Source of the DNA: CAVRUD01 sp963849635
GTDB lineage: Bacteria > Chloroflexota > Chloroflexia > Thermomicrobiales > UBA6265
Length of the DNA stretch: 64,000 nt
Direction of reading: 5' to 3'
Assembly (NCBI GenBank): GCA_963849635.1
Contig: CAWKIA010000023.1
Coordinates: 186,001 to 250,000, forward strand
Shown piece by piece: positions 1 through 8,959 of the stretch. The notes beneath the pieces are model-generated. The model had not been told where the DNA came from. It saw only the letters and a list, made by a program, of their open reading frames with translations, and did not search any database. The translations under genes were made by a program, and so were the position numbers. The first letter of the stretch is position 1; each line of letters opens with the position of its first letter.

Positions 1-363
1 AGCGTTGGCCACGATCGGTTCGTCCGCGAGGATGAACTCGCCGGGGACACGCTCGCCCGCATCCGGGATCGGCTCATGGACGGTGACGAGCTTCGTCCCA
101 TCCGGAAAGGTCGCCTCGACCTGAACTTCGTCCAACATGGCCGGAATCCCCGGCATCACGTCATCCGCCGTCAGGATCTGCTTGCCATAGGCCATCAGGT
201 CGGCGACGGAGCGGCCGTCGCGGGCGCCTTCGACGATCTCATGGCTGAGGATCGCCAGCGCCTCCGGGTAATTGAGCTTCAGGCCCCGGGCGCGGCGCTC
301 GCGGGCGAGCTGTGCGGCGAGGTAGACGAGCAGCTTCTCCTGCTCCCGTGTGCTCAGGTGCAT
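1..363 (-). CDS. ureA: Urease gamma-beta fusion subunit, 5' part (cut by window start)
   Basis: Encodes the N-terminal 121 residues of a urease structural subunit. Urease is the nickel enzyme that hydrolyses urea to ammonia and carbamate. The protein starts MHLSTREQEKLLVYLAAQLA and carries the gamma-subunit signatures LNYPEALAILS, YGKQILTADDVMPG and FPDGTKLVTVHEPI (about residues 26-98). It then runs in frame into VPGEFILADEPI, the usual beginning of the separate beta subunit UreB, so gamma and beta are fused here. The ATG at 361-363 is preceded by AAAGGAGGT at ideal spacing. The rest of beta and presumably ureC lie outside the window. Family assignment is firm; the fusion is read from about 20 residues past the gamma end. 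Confidence 0.9.
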   Translation of the reverse strand, partial: MHLSTREQEKLLVYLAAQLARERRARGLKLNYPEALAILSHEIVEGARDGRSVADLMAYGKQILTADDVMPGIPAMLDEVQVEATFPDGTKLVTVHEPIPDAGERVPGEFILADEPIVANA

Positions 364-851
364 CTCCGGGCTACCTCCTTTGTCGGCGTTCCGTGCCCAA
401 ACGTCCGCACTACCTACGCAAAACACCCCATCTGCCCAGTTTGGGGCCCCTACCCCGAAAGGCCGGGTGTACGGGGCACCTGAACAGGGAGGCGCCAGCT
501 GGTGCTGCCACCCTGAAATCTGCCTTGGAGACGCGAGATATCGGCGTGTCGCTCGTGTCGATTCCGGGTCATCGCCAGGCGGTTAGCGGCGATTGTACGG
601 GGTCTCCGCCCCCCAACTCTCGTGCGATCCGCCCAATGACCATGTAGGTAATGATGCCGATATGCCGTAATGGAGATAACGTAGAGACGATATGAGATAT
701 CGAGCATGGAATGGGTGACGTTACGGATGTTTGCTCAGGGGAGGGCTGGCAATCTAGGTGGTGTTGAGGGGCCAACCCCAAGACGCTCCACTTGAAGATG
801 GCTGGTCCGTTGGGATCGCGTCGCCGTCATGCATCTTAGAAGGAACTTCCA
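364..851. other. Divergent intergenic region without a gene
   Basis: This 488-bp spacer lies between the divergent urease gene and a small plus-strand gene, so it should hold promoters for both. The stretch from about 640 to 720 is visibly richer in A+T than its surroundings. Short open frames here overlap on both strands and look like chance. No repeat, RNA or clear promoter was recognised. Confidence 0.5.
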
Positions 852-1163
852 ATGGACCAGTCACTCGTTCACCACGCCGCGTACCTCCCAGTCATCCACG
901 GCCCCAAGGCCGCCAAGCCGGCCAAGTCCGCCATGCTGGCCCAGCCCGGCGCTCGCAACTTCCGCTTCAGCCGCGCCACCGCGGCCCTCGCCCAGGCCGG
1001 GCAGCGCCTGGCCGTGATCGCCCGCCGCGTCGGCCAGCCGGCCGATACCTTCAGCGGCCCTGAGGCCCCGGCGCCAGAAGACATCCGCACGCGCTACGTC
1101 TCCGGCGTCTTCGGCACGCACGAAATGCCGCGCTCGTTGCGGGACTCCAGCCGGCGCTGGTAA
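852..1163 (+). CDS. Hypothetical protein, 103 aa
   Basis: Unrecognised small basic protein rich in Ala, Arg and Pro (MDQSLVHHAAYLPVIHGPKA...). It has no signal peptide, membrane segment or Cys. AAGGAA precedes the ATG at short spacing. It is followed 61 bp later by another small gene with a clear ribosome-binding site, and the pair ends at a strong terminator, so the two are probably co-transcribed. It could be a small regulator or peptide precursor, but nothing in the sequence decides this. Coding is inferred from the start context, the codon pattern and the downstream partner. Confidence 0.5.
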   Translation: MDQSLVHHAAYLPVIHGPKAAKPAKSAMLAQPGARNFRFSRATAALAQAGQRLAVIARRVGQPADTFSGPEAPAPEDIRTRYVSGVFGTHEMPRSLRDSSRRW

Positions 1164-1224
1164 TCCGCGGCAGACCCACTCGATTGACCACGACAGCTTC
1201 CTATCACTCCTGAGGAGACCACCG

Positions 1225-1419
1225 ATGGCCACGATCACGCCGTTCAAGCGCGTCACCACCACCCGCCCGACCGACGATGATCCCGGCCGCGGCGGTGTCG
1301 CTCACATTCAGGTTCAGACTCCTATCGATCTGATCGCAACCCACATCCTGCGCGGCGGCTGGCGTGAAGATGGCCAGTCCAGCCTGCGCCTGGTCTGGCA
1401 GTTCCAGCCGGCCGCCTAA
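1225..1419 (+). CDS. Hypothetical protein, 64 aa
   Basis: Unrecognised 64-residue protein, MATITPFKRVTTTRPTDDDP at the N-terminus and ending LRLVWQFQPAA. GAGGAG sits 9 nt before the ATG, a good ribosome-binding site. There is no signal peptide or Cys. It lies just downstream of the 103-aa gene and is closed by an intrinsic terminator 13 bp after its stop, which supports a short real transcript. The small size and pairing could suit a two-peptide or toxin-antitoxin arrangement, but no family motif is visible. Confidence 0.55.
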   Translation: MATITPFKRVTTTRPTDDDPGRGGVAHIQVQTPIDLIATHILRGGWREDGQSSLRLVWQFQPAA

Positions 1420-1432
1420 CTTCCCTCAGTTC

Positions 1433-1470
1433 AACGATCCGGCAGGAATTTCCTGCCGGATCGTTTCATT
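1433..1470 (+). terminator. Intrinsic terminator after the two small genes
   Basis: The arms AACGATCCGGCAGGAA and TTCCTGCCGGATCGTT are perfect inverted repeats separated by one base, giving a long stem with a small AT loop. The sequence after the stem is moderately T-rich. It sits immediately after the 64-aa gene. Confidence 0.85.
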
Positions 1471-1659
1471 TGTGTTAGGTCCGGGGTGCAATTGGGTGAA
1501 ACTGCCCATGCCATGTGGGGGAGGGTCGGGCAAAGTAGCAGCAATGCACACGAGGGGTGCCGCTCTGGCGCATGCCCCTCGTAGCCCGCGGCGTACCCTT
1601 TTCCGCCGCATGGAACACTGGCCGGCCTGACTTTGGCTGCCAGCTATGGAGCACGTTCG

Positions 1660-2759
1660 ATGGACACACAGCATGCAATAGCAACGGCCGGCGCCTGGAT
1701 CCAGCAAAATCTCGCGGATTGGCCGGGCCTGCGCGCCGCTCACCTCGTCGGCGGCATCACCGCCCTCCCCCTCACCGCCCCCTTCCCCCCCACCAAAGAC
1801 GTCGATATCCACCTGATCTTCGATGAGGGCAGCCCCGCCCTCCAGTCCTCCCGGCCCGTTCATGACCCTCATCGAGACCAGCTACGAGGGCATCCTGATC
1901 GAGGCCGGCATCAAATCCGTCGCCGAGTACGACAGTGCCGCCACCGTCCTGGCAAACCCCGAGATCGCCCACCACCTGACCCTCGACCCGATCCTCTACG
2001 ACCCGACCGGGTTCCTCAGCGATCTCCAACAGGCCGTCCGGCGCGAGTACGCCGAACCCCAGTGGGTCCAGGCCCGGATCGAGCACGAGCGGCGCGGAGC
2101 AGCCGGTGCCCTGGGCATGCGCCCGATGGCGTCTGCCATGTATGGCGCATCCGGCGAGGTCAATGTGCTGGGCTTCGCGACTACATATATCTGTCCGGTC
2201 TTCGCCGTCGCGACCCTCAACCCGCCCAAGATGGGCGGGCGCTCCTGGATCAACCTCCGGACCGACCTCGACACCCTCGGCCGGCTCGACCTCTATGAAG
2301 ATCTTCTCGACATCATGGGTGTCGCCAACGCTCAGCGCGGAGCGTGTCGAGTTCCTGCTTGACCAGGGTGCCGACCTCTTCGATCTCGCGGTCACCGTCA
2401 AGCGGACTCCCCACCCCTTCGGCCACAAGCTCCACGCCCACCTGCGACCCTACTTTGTCGGCTCCTGCAAAGGGATGATCGCCGAGGGATTCCACCGCGA
2501 GGCGCTGGGCTGGCTGACCCCCTTCACCCTGTCCTCCACCGACGTGATGCTCGCCGATGGGCCGGACAACGAGTTTGCCCGCTCGGTCGCCCTCCAGGAG
2601 AGCTTTCTGCGCGAACTGGGCATGGGTACGCCGGAGGAGCGCGGCAACGCCTACGCCCGCGCCGAAGTCCTCTTCGCCCAGGTTTTTACGCTTGCCGACG
2701 AGATCGCCTTAAGCCGGACCAGGTCCGGCTCAGGCGTGCTGGTCAGCAGCGGTGGCTAA
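1660..2759 (+). CDS. Nucleotidyltransferase-like protein, frameshifted twice
   Basis: The N-terminal part (HLVGGITALPL then TKDVDIHLIFDEGS) resembles the minimal nucleotidyltransferase fold, with a Gly-Gly turn followed by a D-x-D metal motif (DVDI). The rest is an alpha-helical region of about 300 residues. The reading frame moves from frame 1 to 2 near 1845 and from 2 to 3 near 2330, each equal to one extra base. Together the pieces read as one continuous protein of about 366 residues, ending RTRSGSGVLVSSGG. GGAGCAC precedes the ATG at 1660. Substrate is unknown; aminoglycoside-type nucleotidyltransferases are one possibility. Either a recent pseudogene or a gene carrying sequence errors. 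Confidence 0.6.
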
Positions 2760-2794
2760 TGCGTCCGTCCGGCATCAATTGGCCGGTAGGCGGT

Positions 2795-3428
2795 CTAGCA
2801 GCGCGGATCCCACGGGCTACAGCCACTCAGTAGCGAGTCGATGAAGAGACTACTCGGGCCAAAAGCCGCTGGGATGCTGTCGGCTGCCAGCGGTTCCTCG
2901 GTGAACCCAGCGCCCGTCGCCTCCAGTTGCGTGAACCCCTCCAGCAGCGTGGCGACGTACGACATCGTGCCCGCGGCCGCGTCGTAGACTGGCGAAGTCA
3001 GCTCCAGCACGATCACGTCGGACGTACCATCGTCCGTCTGGATCACCAGCGCGGCGTTCGGCGGGTCGGACGGGTCGAACCCCAGTTCCTCGAGGAAGCG
3101 CTTGGTCGCGACGGCGCCGACGACTCGGCTCGGCCGATCGGAGAAGAAGACGGTCTGCTCTGGGGCGCCCTGCAGCACCAGATTGAAGGTGTCGCCCGCG
3201 TCCGCAATCAGCGTCCCGGACGAGAATCCCGACTGCACAAAGAGATAGGACGCGTCTGTCCGCGACTGGAGACGCCTCCGGCGTTGCCTGCCGCGCGGCA
3301 TGGGCGCTCAAGCGCGTTGTGCCGACGGCGGCGAGGCTCATGCCGGTGGCCGCGGCGAGCAGCGCTGTGCGCCGCGTCAGTCGATCCGAGGACAACGGAT
3401 GGCTGTCGGTGCGGGTCAGTCCATACAT
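2795..3428 (-). CDS. Tat-exported hypothetical protein, one frameshift
   Basis: The N-terminus MYGLTRTDSHPLSSDRLTRR followed by TALLAAATGMSLAAVGTTRL is a Tat-type signal sequence, then ARQATPEASPVA marks the mature start. The mature part (SYLFVQSGFSSGTL, FFSDRPSRVVG, FDPSDPPNAALVIQ, VIVLELTSPVYDAAAGTMSY) reads in the next frame from about 3260, equal to one extra base. I do not recognise a named family. The mixed beta-rich mature region suggests a small extracytoplasmic domain. GAGGGAG lies directly before the ATG at 3426-3428. A start at 3485 is possible but would put 19 residues in front of the signal. Confidence 0.6.
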
Positions 3429-3778
3429 CTCCCTCGCTTGCGAAAGGCGAACATGGCCGACTGTGTTGCCCGGGTGGTGTCGCAAACATCCGCGGGCGAA
3501 TGATGTTGGCGCTGATTGCAGCGTGGGCTGATTGAGGAGCCGAGGTGATGACCCGCACCGCGTCGTCCGCCTGTCTATTCGTCTCCGCCCAGTGTCGGCA
3601 CGTCGCTCGGTGGCGGAGATTACCTACGTGGTCGTCGCTCTCGCGGTTCGGCGGAATCAGTGAAATCACGGATGTGCGCACCGGGACGGTAGGGCATGAT
3701 GAATATGTGCTCAGGAGAGCACACCGAACGAACCGGAAGAGCCGGTCGAACGGTCGAATCGGAAGGACGTAAAGGAGA
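3429..3778. other. Intergenic region, no gene seen
   Basis: No supportable gene, repeat or RNA is visible between the exported-protein start and the tandem duplication. Short open frames are present on both strands but lack ribosome-binding sites or recognisable protein sequence. Confidence 0.4.
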
Positions 3779-4322
3779 TCGGTCGAGGACTCCGCGGGAC
3801 CCACCACGGAACGCCGGGGAGGCAAACCTCGGAACCGGGTCCGGCACCACAGCTCCACAACGGTAGCGGACCGCACCGACGGAGGCAGCAGAAGGAGGGG
3901 TCTCCCCCTCCAGAGCCGCCGAAGTCACCGCGGTAAGCAGGGCCGGGAGGAGCGCCGCCGGACCCAACACGCGAGGAGCCGAACGGAGGCGTTTCCAGCG
4001 GTCGCGCGGTCCCCTCGACCGAGCTTCCAACTCCAACCACGACACCCGACATCGATCTCGTGCGGTCGGTCGGGGATGCCGCAGGATCCAGCACGGGCCC
4101 GCCAGCGAGGCACACCTCAGCTGAGGCGGTCCGGCACCACAGCTCCGAACGCGGACGGTCCGCGTCGGACGATCGCCACCGGCGAGGGCTCTGCCCCCGC
4201 CACCGGCGATCGCCCGACCACCAGCGACCGTCCAGCCGGTCGGAGCTCCGCCGGACCAAATCAGGTGAGGAGCCGACCAGCGGCGGACCCAGGATCGTGC
4301 GGTCCCCCCGACTGAGCGTGAC
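3779..4322 (+). repeat. Diverged tandem duplication of a non-coding unit of about 290 bp
   Basis: Two units follow each other. The identical block CCGGCACCACAGCTCC occurs at 3841 and 4131, and GAGGAGCCGA at 3973 and 4267. Flanking text also aligns (GGTCGAGGACTCCGCGGGAC with GGTCGGGGATGCCGCAGGAT; GGCAAACCTC with GGCACACCTC). Each unit has a central C/G-rich hairpin around a TCT loop, near 3890-3915 and 4172-4210. Long open frames exist on the minus strand but read as Pro/Arg/Gly-rich sequence with no family signal. The second unit ends about 15 bp before the Cys-rich Tat gene, so it may be a leader or regulatory element. Confidence 0.55.
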
Positions 4323-4337
4323 GAAAGGAGGAATCCC

Positions 4338-4742
4338 GTGCTACACGCATCGACTCGTCGCGGGTTCCTCGCCCGCTCCCTGGCCGGGGCCGCCGCTTTG
4401 GCGGCCGGGCTGCCACTGCACGGCACGTTTGCCGCGCACAAGCGTCTGAAGGTCTACGCCCTCGATCCGCATGGTGACAAGACCTGCGGCTCGTGCCAAT
4501 CCTGCCGGGCGTGTCTGTCGCACGGCGCCAACAAGCTCTTCGCCTCGAAGGGAGCCGCCGACTCCCACCGGGCCCACCCGAATTGCAATTGCTCCATCCG
4601 CATCGCTGGCACCCTCCCGTCGAACGTCTGGGTCCCCCTTTTCGGCCTGACCCGTGGGGGCGATGCGTCGAGTGGGGTAGTGGACCGCCGCCACGCCAAC
4701 ACCCTCGAGTTGCTCAAGAACTACGAGGCTGACCTATCCTGA
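4338..4742 (+). CDS. Cys-rich Tat-exported protein, 134 aa
   Basis: Starts at a GTG with AAAGGAGG placed 6 nt upstream. Residues 6-25 (TRRGFLARSLAGAAALAAG) form a twin-arginine signal. The mature part carries a cluster CGSCQSCRACLSHGANKLF and then HRAHPNCNC, about six Cys with two nearby His. This spacing could bind an iron-sulfur cluster, zinc or another metal outside the membrane, since Tat export is typical for pre-folded cofactor proteins. I do not recognise a named family. It follows the 290-bp tandem element directly. Function is open; a small extracytoplasmic electron carrier or metal binder is the best inference. Confidence 0.7.
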   Translation: MLHASTRRGFLARSLAGAAALAAGLPLHGTFAAHKRLKVYALDPHGDKTCGSCQSCRACLSHGANKLFASKGAADSHRAHPNCNCSIRIAGTLPSNVWVPLFGLTRGGDASSGVVDRRHANTLELLKNYEADLS

Positions 4743-4808
4743 GTAGTTCCGTCGTTCACCTGCTTCGCGGTACCTATTTGGAGCAGGGAACGCTGCCGCC
4801 CGGCCCCT

Positions 4809-4957
4809 GGTCATTCCGAGCCTGCCGAGGAATCTCGAAGGGCACGATGCCAAGGCGGGGCCCCGGCGTCCGAGAAAGTGGCTTCGTTCTCTCTCAGACG
4901 GCGGCACCGTCGGAACGCCATGCCCCTCTAGATCCCTCGACAAGCTCGGGATGACAA
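4809..4957. repeat. Dispersed inverted-repeat element, family B copy 1
   Basis: The ends are inverted copies: TCATTCCGAGCCTGCCGAGG on the left and CCTCGACAAGCTCGGGATGA on the right. A second copy is at about 49437-49587. The element is about 148 bp with no reading frame. It fills most of the gap between the Cys-rich gene and the convergent nitroreductase gene. Confidence 0.8.
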
Positions 4958-5027
4958 GGGGGCGGGGCGGTTTCGGGGTGCTGCCTGACCGACACCCCAA
5001 GACCGGCATTAGAACCTGTACAAGGAC

Positions 5028-5426
5028 CTAGGACGAGACGACCTCCGTCAGGAGGAAGGCCACCGGCAGCGAATCCCGAGCCCAGTCGTTCGGGAGGTCG
5101 CCTCCGGTCCAGCCGTAGTACTTCGCGGCCAGGGCTTCGCGTGCGCGGGGATCGGCGGTTTCACCCTCGATGACGGCTCCGCGGGCGGCGTAGACCGTTC
5201 CCTTGATCCTGATGTGCAGGTCTGGGTTCGCCCGCACGTTCTTCACCCAGTCAGACCGATCACGCCCACCGGAAAGGCAGTAAAGCGTCGCCAAATCGGC
5301 GCCGTCCGGATGGGTCGCGAACCACATCTCCACCTCGTGCGACCGTCCGGAGACCCGCCCGGTCGTTATCAGGTAGCAATACTGCTCCCGCGATTCCTCA
5401 GGCGAGAGCTCGATTCCTTCGGCCAT
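5028..5426 (-). CDS. Deazaflavin (F420)-dependent nitroreductase family protein
   Basis: A 132-residue protein of the DDN/hi-GC family of small split-barrel reductases, which use F420H2 or a flavin to reduce nitro compounds or quinones. Matching features are TTGRVSGRSHEVEMWFA near the N-terminus, LYCLSGGRDRSDWVKNVRAN in the middle and REALAAKYYGWTG near the end. Length is normal for the family. It is the last gene of a minus-strand run with the Rieske protein (29-bp gap), so they are likely co-transcribed. Substrate cannot be read from sequence. ATG at 5424-5426 with GAAGGGC upstream. Confidence 0.85.
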   Translation of the reverse strand: MAEGIELSPEESREQYCYLITTGRVSGRSHEVEMWFATHPDGADLATLYCLSGGRDRSDWVKNVRANPDLHIRIKGTVYAARGAVIEGETADPRAREALAAKYYGWTGGDLPNDWARDSLPVAFLLTEVVSS

Positions 5427-5455
5427 GCAATAGCCCTTCTCGGTGACGCGATTGA

Positions 5456-7288
5456 TCAGCCAGTGTGTTCGACGTCGTCGTCCGCATCCGCCACGGTCAG
5501 GTCGTCGCCGCGTTGTAGGCGGCGGGCGATCTGGGCCGTCTGCAGCATCGACCGGCTGGTCGGGGCATGGGCGGCCAGGTAGCGGGCCACTGCCACGAGG
5601 ACGCGGCGGGCTTCGGCCGGGTCGTCCGCCGCCAGTTCGGCGTGGAGCGCAATACCGGCTTCCAGCATCTGGTAAGAGTGGAACTCGCCGTCCTCGCGCA
5701 GCAGCAGGTGGCCGAGCGCCGCGATCAGCCCGGCCGGGTCGTGGCCGCGCTCGAGGTAGCGGTGCACCACCAGCGCGGCCTGCTGGACCTGCTGCTCCCG
5801 GTCCAGAAGTTCGTCCAGGTGAGCGAGGAGGGCATCGCCGTCTTCCGGCAGCGCCGCCAGCGCTTTAGGTTGCTCCTCCGGCAGGCGGGCGGCCGGGGCG
5901 TTGAGGAAGCGGTCCAGATGCAGCTGGAGGGCGCCATGGAATAGCCCGCGCGCCAGATCGGCCGAGGGTGCCCGCTCCATCAGGCGGTGGAGTCCATTGG
6001 CGTAGGTGAACGTATGGAGGACGGTGATCCAGTCGCCGAACTCGTTCGCGGTGTGGAACCGGGCCACCCGCCGCGCGGCCGCGACGCACAGCGCCCGCGT
6101 CAGCCCGGTGAGTGGCGCACCATCCGCGAGCGCGTCCCGTAATGTCGAGACCACCGCGGCCGGATCGTCGCCGAGCAGCGTCTCAAGGAACGCTTCGTCC
6201 GCGCGCCATGCCGAATTTGTGCCTGCGGTAGCGACGAGATCCGGAAGGTCCGGCAGCACCGGCTCCAGCAGCGCGACGAGATCGACCGGGCGGCGCCAGG
6301 TGTTCAGCTCGTCAGAGCGCTGGCTCATCGCCAGCACCGGCACGAGGCTGGGCAGGATCGCCCCGGCCCGATCCCAACCGACGCGATCGAGCAGCTCGCA
6401 CGCCTTGTTGACGAAGTCGAGCGTGTGGCCGCCATTGAGATAGACGCGGTCCGTCGCCGCCGTGCCAAGCAGGTCCGCCAGTTCGGCCGGCGTCGCTCCG
6501 GCCGCGATCGCCGTCTGGAGCGCCCGCTCCGCCCCGTCCGCGTCGCGCACGTCGATGAACTGGCGGAACCAGACCTTGAGGCGTGTCAGCGGCACATCCC
6601 GATCCGGCAGCGGCTCCAGCGCGAAGCGCGGCGGCTGCCCCGCGCAATCGGCCGCGGTGTGGACCAGACCGTGGTAGAGCGCCAGGGCACGATCGTCCTT
6701 CGCCAGGTTGGGGAGGATGTTGCCCATCGCGGTCAGGATCGTGAGTCCGCTGCGCCAGCCTGATCGCCGATACGTCGCGCCAAAGACCCCGCCGATCTCC
6801 AGGATATCGGCCGGTGGCGTTCCGCCATCGAGCAAGGCCAGCACGCTCTTGACCATGACCAGGTTAAGCCCCTGCTCCAGGCCGTCACCCAGGCGGGCCT
6901 TGGCATGGGCGATCCGGTCTCCATCCCGGTGGGAAACGGGATCGACGTAAACGATACCGTCCTCGACCACGACGTCGTAGACCGTCACGTCGTCGGCCCA
7001 CAGGTCGAAGGCGCCGCCGCTGGCGAGGTCGAAGCGAGCGTGGTGCCAGTGGCAGGTGAGGATGCCGTCGCACACCGATCCCCGGTGGAGGGGAAACCCC
7101 ATGTGTGGGCAGCGATTGTCGACCGCGTGGACCGCCTCCGAAGTGGACGACGGGAAGACGGCGATCCCATGCCGCCCGCCAGAGACGACCCGGACGCCGG
7201 TCAGCTCCGACCGCGGCCCTACCCGGATCAAGCGCCCGTTGTCGATGGTTTTTGGATTCTGGTCTGCCGATACAACCGTGGTTGCCAT
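5456..7288 (-). CDS. Rieske [2Fe-2S] protein with a large C-terminal helical domain
   Basis: The first 120 residues form a Rieske domain. The cluster motif is CPHMGFPLHRG followed by CHWHHARFDL, giving the two Cys and two His ligands. About 490 further residues follow, Leu/Ala-rich and probably alpha-helical, with no catalytic iron motif of ring-hydroxylating oxygenases that I can see (no clear D/E-x2-H-x3-4-H). It may act as an electron carrier fused to a binding or scaffold domain. I chose the ATG at 7286-7288 because GGAGCGG lies 8 nt upstream. It lies between the nitroreductase and BNR-repeat genes on the same strand. Confidence 0.75.
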   Translation of the reverse strand: MATTVVSADQNPKTIDNGRLIRVGPRSELTGVRVVSGGRHGIAVFPSSTSEAVHAVDNRCPHMGFPLHRGSVCDGILTCHWHHARFDLASGGAFDLWADDVTVYDVVVEDGIVYVDPVSHRDGDRIAHAKARLGDGLEQGLNLVMVKSVLALLDGGTPPADILEIGGVFGATYRRSGWRSGLTILTAMGNILPNLAKDDRALALYHGLVHTAADCAGQPPRFALEPLPDRDVPLTRLKVWFRQFIDVRDADGAERALQTAIAAGATPAELADLLGTAATDRVYLNGGHTLDFVNKACELLDRVGWDRAGAILPSLVPVLAMSQRSDELNTWRRPVDLVALLEPVLPDLPDLVATAGTNSAWRADEAFLETLLGDDPAAVVSTLRDALADGAPLTGLTRALCVAAARRVARFHTANEFGDWITVLHTFTYANGLHRLMERAPSADLARGLFHGALQLHLDRFLNAPAARLPEEQPKALAALPEDGDALLAHLDELLDREQQVQQAALVVHRYLERGHDPAGLIAALGHLLLREDGEFHSYQMLEAGIALHAELAADDPAEARRVLVAVARYLAAHAPTSRSMLQTAQIARRLQRGDDLTVADADDDVEHTG

Positions 7289-7378
7289 TGCCCGCTCCAT
7301 ATCTCGACTCGGCCCCACGGTCTGCCTTTGGGACTCGTCGGGGCCACCCAAACGTTGGACTCGTCGATATCTGCTGGT

Positions 7379-8417
7379 CTACGCCGCACTCAGCGCCGCC
7401 AGGTGGGGCAGGTGGGCGTCCAGCGTCCGCCACGTCTCGCCCGCGTCCTCGGTCAGGCGCAGTTCGCCGTTGACCAATCCCGCCAGCAGGGTGTTGGGCC
7501 GCTCCGGGAAGGTCAGGAGGGCGATGGCCATGTACGGCATCGGGTGGGGCAGGCCGGTTCCGGTTCCGTCGCTGTCGCCCAGGTGCTGCCAGGGCTCCTC
7601 ACCGCGCTTGCGGTAGATCGCCGCGCCGGCGGCGCCTTCGACGCTGTAGGCGGCCCGGGGACCGGTCGCGGCGGAGACGTACCACAGGGCAGGATCGGCG
7701 GGATCGGCCGCCAGCCCGACCGTGTAGCGCAGCGTCTTGCCCGCGTCGACCGGTTGCCAGGTATCGCCTTCGGTGGTGGAGAGGGCAACCCCCTCACCGG
7801 CCGCTTCATAGATCGTGCTCGGATCGGTCGGGTGAGTCACGATCGCGTGGCTGTCATGGTACGAGCCGGGTTTACGGTCTTCCCACGTCTCACCTCCATC
7901 GCGGGAGCGCATCACCCCGCCCAGCTCGATCCCGACGAAGATGAGCGCCGGGTCGGCATGATGCGGCGCAATCCAGCGAGTGTGGTGGGTCCAGGGCCGC
8001 GGCGGGAACGACCAGGTGCCCGAGCTGGGTAGCTCCGCCAGACGCGAACTGGCGGCCCAGGTCTCGCCGTCGTCCTCGGATCGGTAGAGCATGCTCGGCT
8101 CCGACCCGGCGAAGACGGCCGACCGCCCGCCGGGCCGGTGCGATGGCGAGACCGCGACCGACGGGATCCGCCCGACTGGGATGCTGCCCGGCCCAGCTCC
8201 GTCTCCAACTCGGGTCCAACTCTCGCCCCCATCGCGGGAGCGCCACAGGCCGTTGTCGAACGTCCCGGCGAAGACGCGGTTCGGATCATGTGGATCGGCG
8301 GCGACGCACTGTGCCCCGGAGCCCTCCAGCCCCATCCGCACCTCGCACCGGCCGTTTTCGCAGGTCGACGCGGGCAATGGCATCCCCAGTCGCGGCGAAG
8401 AATCGCAACGTCGTCAT
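7379..8417 (-). CDS. BNR/sialidase-type beta-propeller repeat protein, one frameshift
   Basis: Contains repeated BNR boxes of the S-x-D-x-G-x-T-W type: RSRDGGESWTRV, RSEDDGETWAAS, RSRDGGETWEDR, STTEGDTWQPV and LTEDAGETWRTL. Such repeats build beta-propellers in sialidases, photosystem assembly factors and many uncharacterised proteins. No catalytic sialidase residues are evident. The real N-terminus MTTLRFFAATGDAIARV starts at 8417 behind AAGGAGGAAG and joins the main frame near 8375 after one extra base. No signal peptide is visible, so it is probably cytoplasmic. It sits between a VOC gene and the Rieske gene on the same strand. Confidence 0.75.
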
Positions 8418-8460
8418 GGACTTCCTCCTTTCAGGATGCATCTCGATCAGACGCCGCCGG

Positions 8461-8943
8461 TTACCGCTCAGGCAGTTCGATCCAGCGCCCGGCCGTTGCG
8501 CCGGAACTGCGGTCTCGTTGGGCGCCGGAGACCGGCAGGCCGATCTCCCAGTGGACGCCATACTTATCGACGAACTGCAGGCTGCTCGCGCTGTCGCGCT
8601 TTATCCTGCACCCCAGCAGGCCGGTGAGCGAGCGGATGTGATCGAGCGCCGCCTCGTTCTCGACCCGGACGCCAATATGGTCGAGCAGGCTGCCAGGCCC
8701 CGTGCCGGGATCGACGATCAACGTGAGGACAAAGTCATCCCGTTCCAGTAAGCACATCTCCAACTCGATCCCCGCCGCTGCCGCATCGGGCCAGCTCGCC
8801 TCTGGCGGCAGCGTCCGCCACTCCCCGCCGACCCGGGCCTCCCGATAGGCGACCTCCGCCCCAAAGAGCGTCCCGTAGTAGACCTCCGCCTCCTGCAACC
8901 GCCGCACTTGCAAGGCCACGTGATCGATCGCGAATCCAGCCAC
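8461..8943 (-). CDS. VOC (glyoxalase/bleomycin resistance) family protein
   Basis: A 160-residue VOC-fold protein. It opens IDHVALQVRRLQEAEVYYGTLFGAEV, the typical first beta-alpha-beta unit, and the second half has LLDHIGVRVENEAALDHI followed by LQFVDKYGVHWEIG. His and Glu at the expected metal positions are present, so a metal-dependent lyase or dioxygenase role is possible. The GTG at 8941-8943 has GAGGAGC 8 nt upstream. It is the first gene of the run leading to the BNR, Rieske and nitroreductase genes. Confidence 0.8.
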   Translation of the reverse strand: MAGFAIDHVALQVRRLQEAEVYYGTLFGAEVAYREARVGGEWRTLPPEASWPDAAAAGIELEMCLLERDDFVLTLIVDPGTGPGSLLDHIGVRVENEAALDHIRSLTGLLGCRIKRDSASSLQFVDKYGVHWEIGLPVSGAQRDRSSGATAGRWIELPER

Positions 8944-8959
8944 GGGATGCTCCTCGTTG

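Noticed and set aside
3620..4441. 273-residue minus-strand open frame over the tandem duplication
   Set aside because: It has Gly/Pro/Arg-rich sequence without a family match and overlaps the real Tat gene. The repeat units align as DNA rather than as conserved protein.
4809..4957. Family A, B and C repeats as CRISPR arrays
   Set aside because: They are single inverted-repeat elements scattered over the window, not direct repeats with regular unique spacers, and no cas genes are present.
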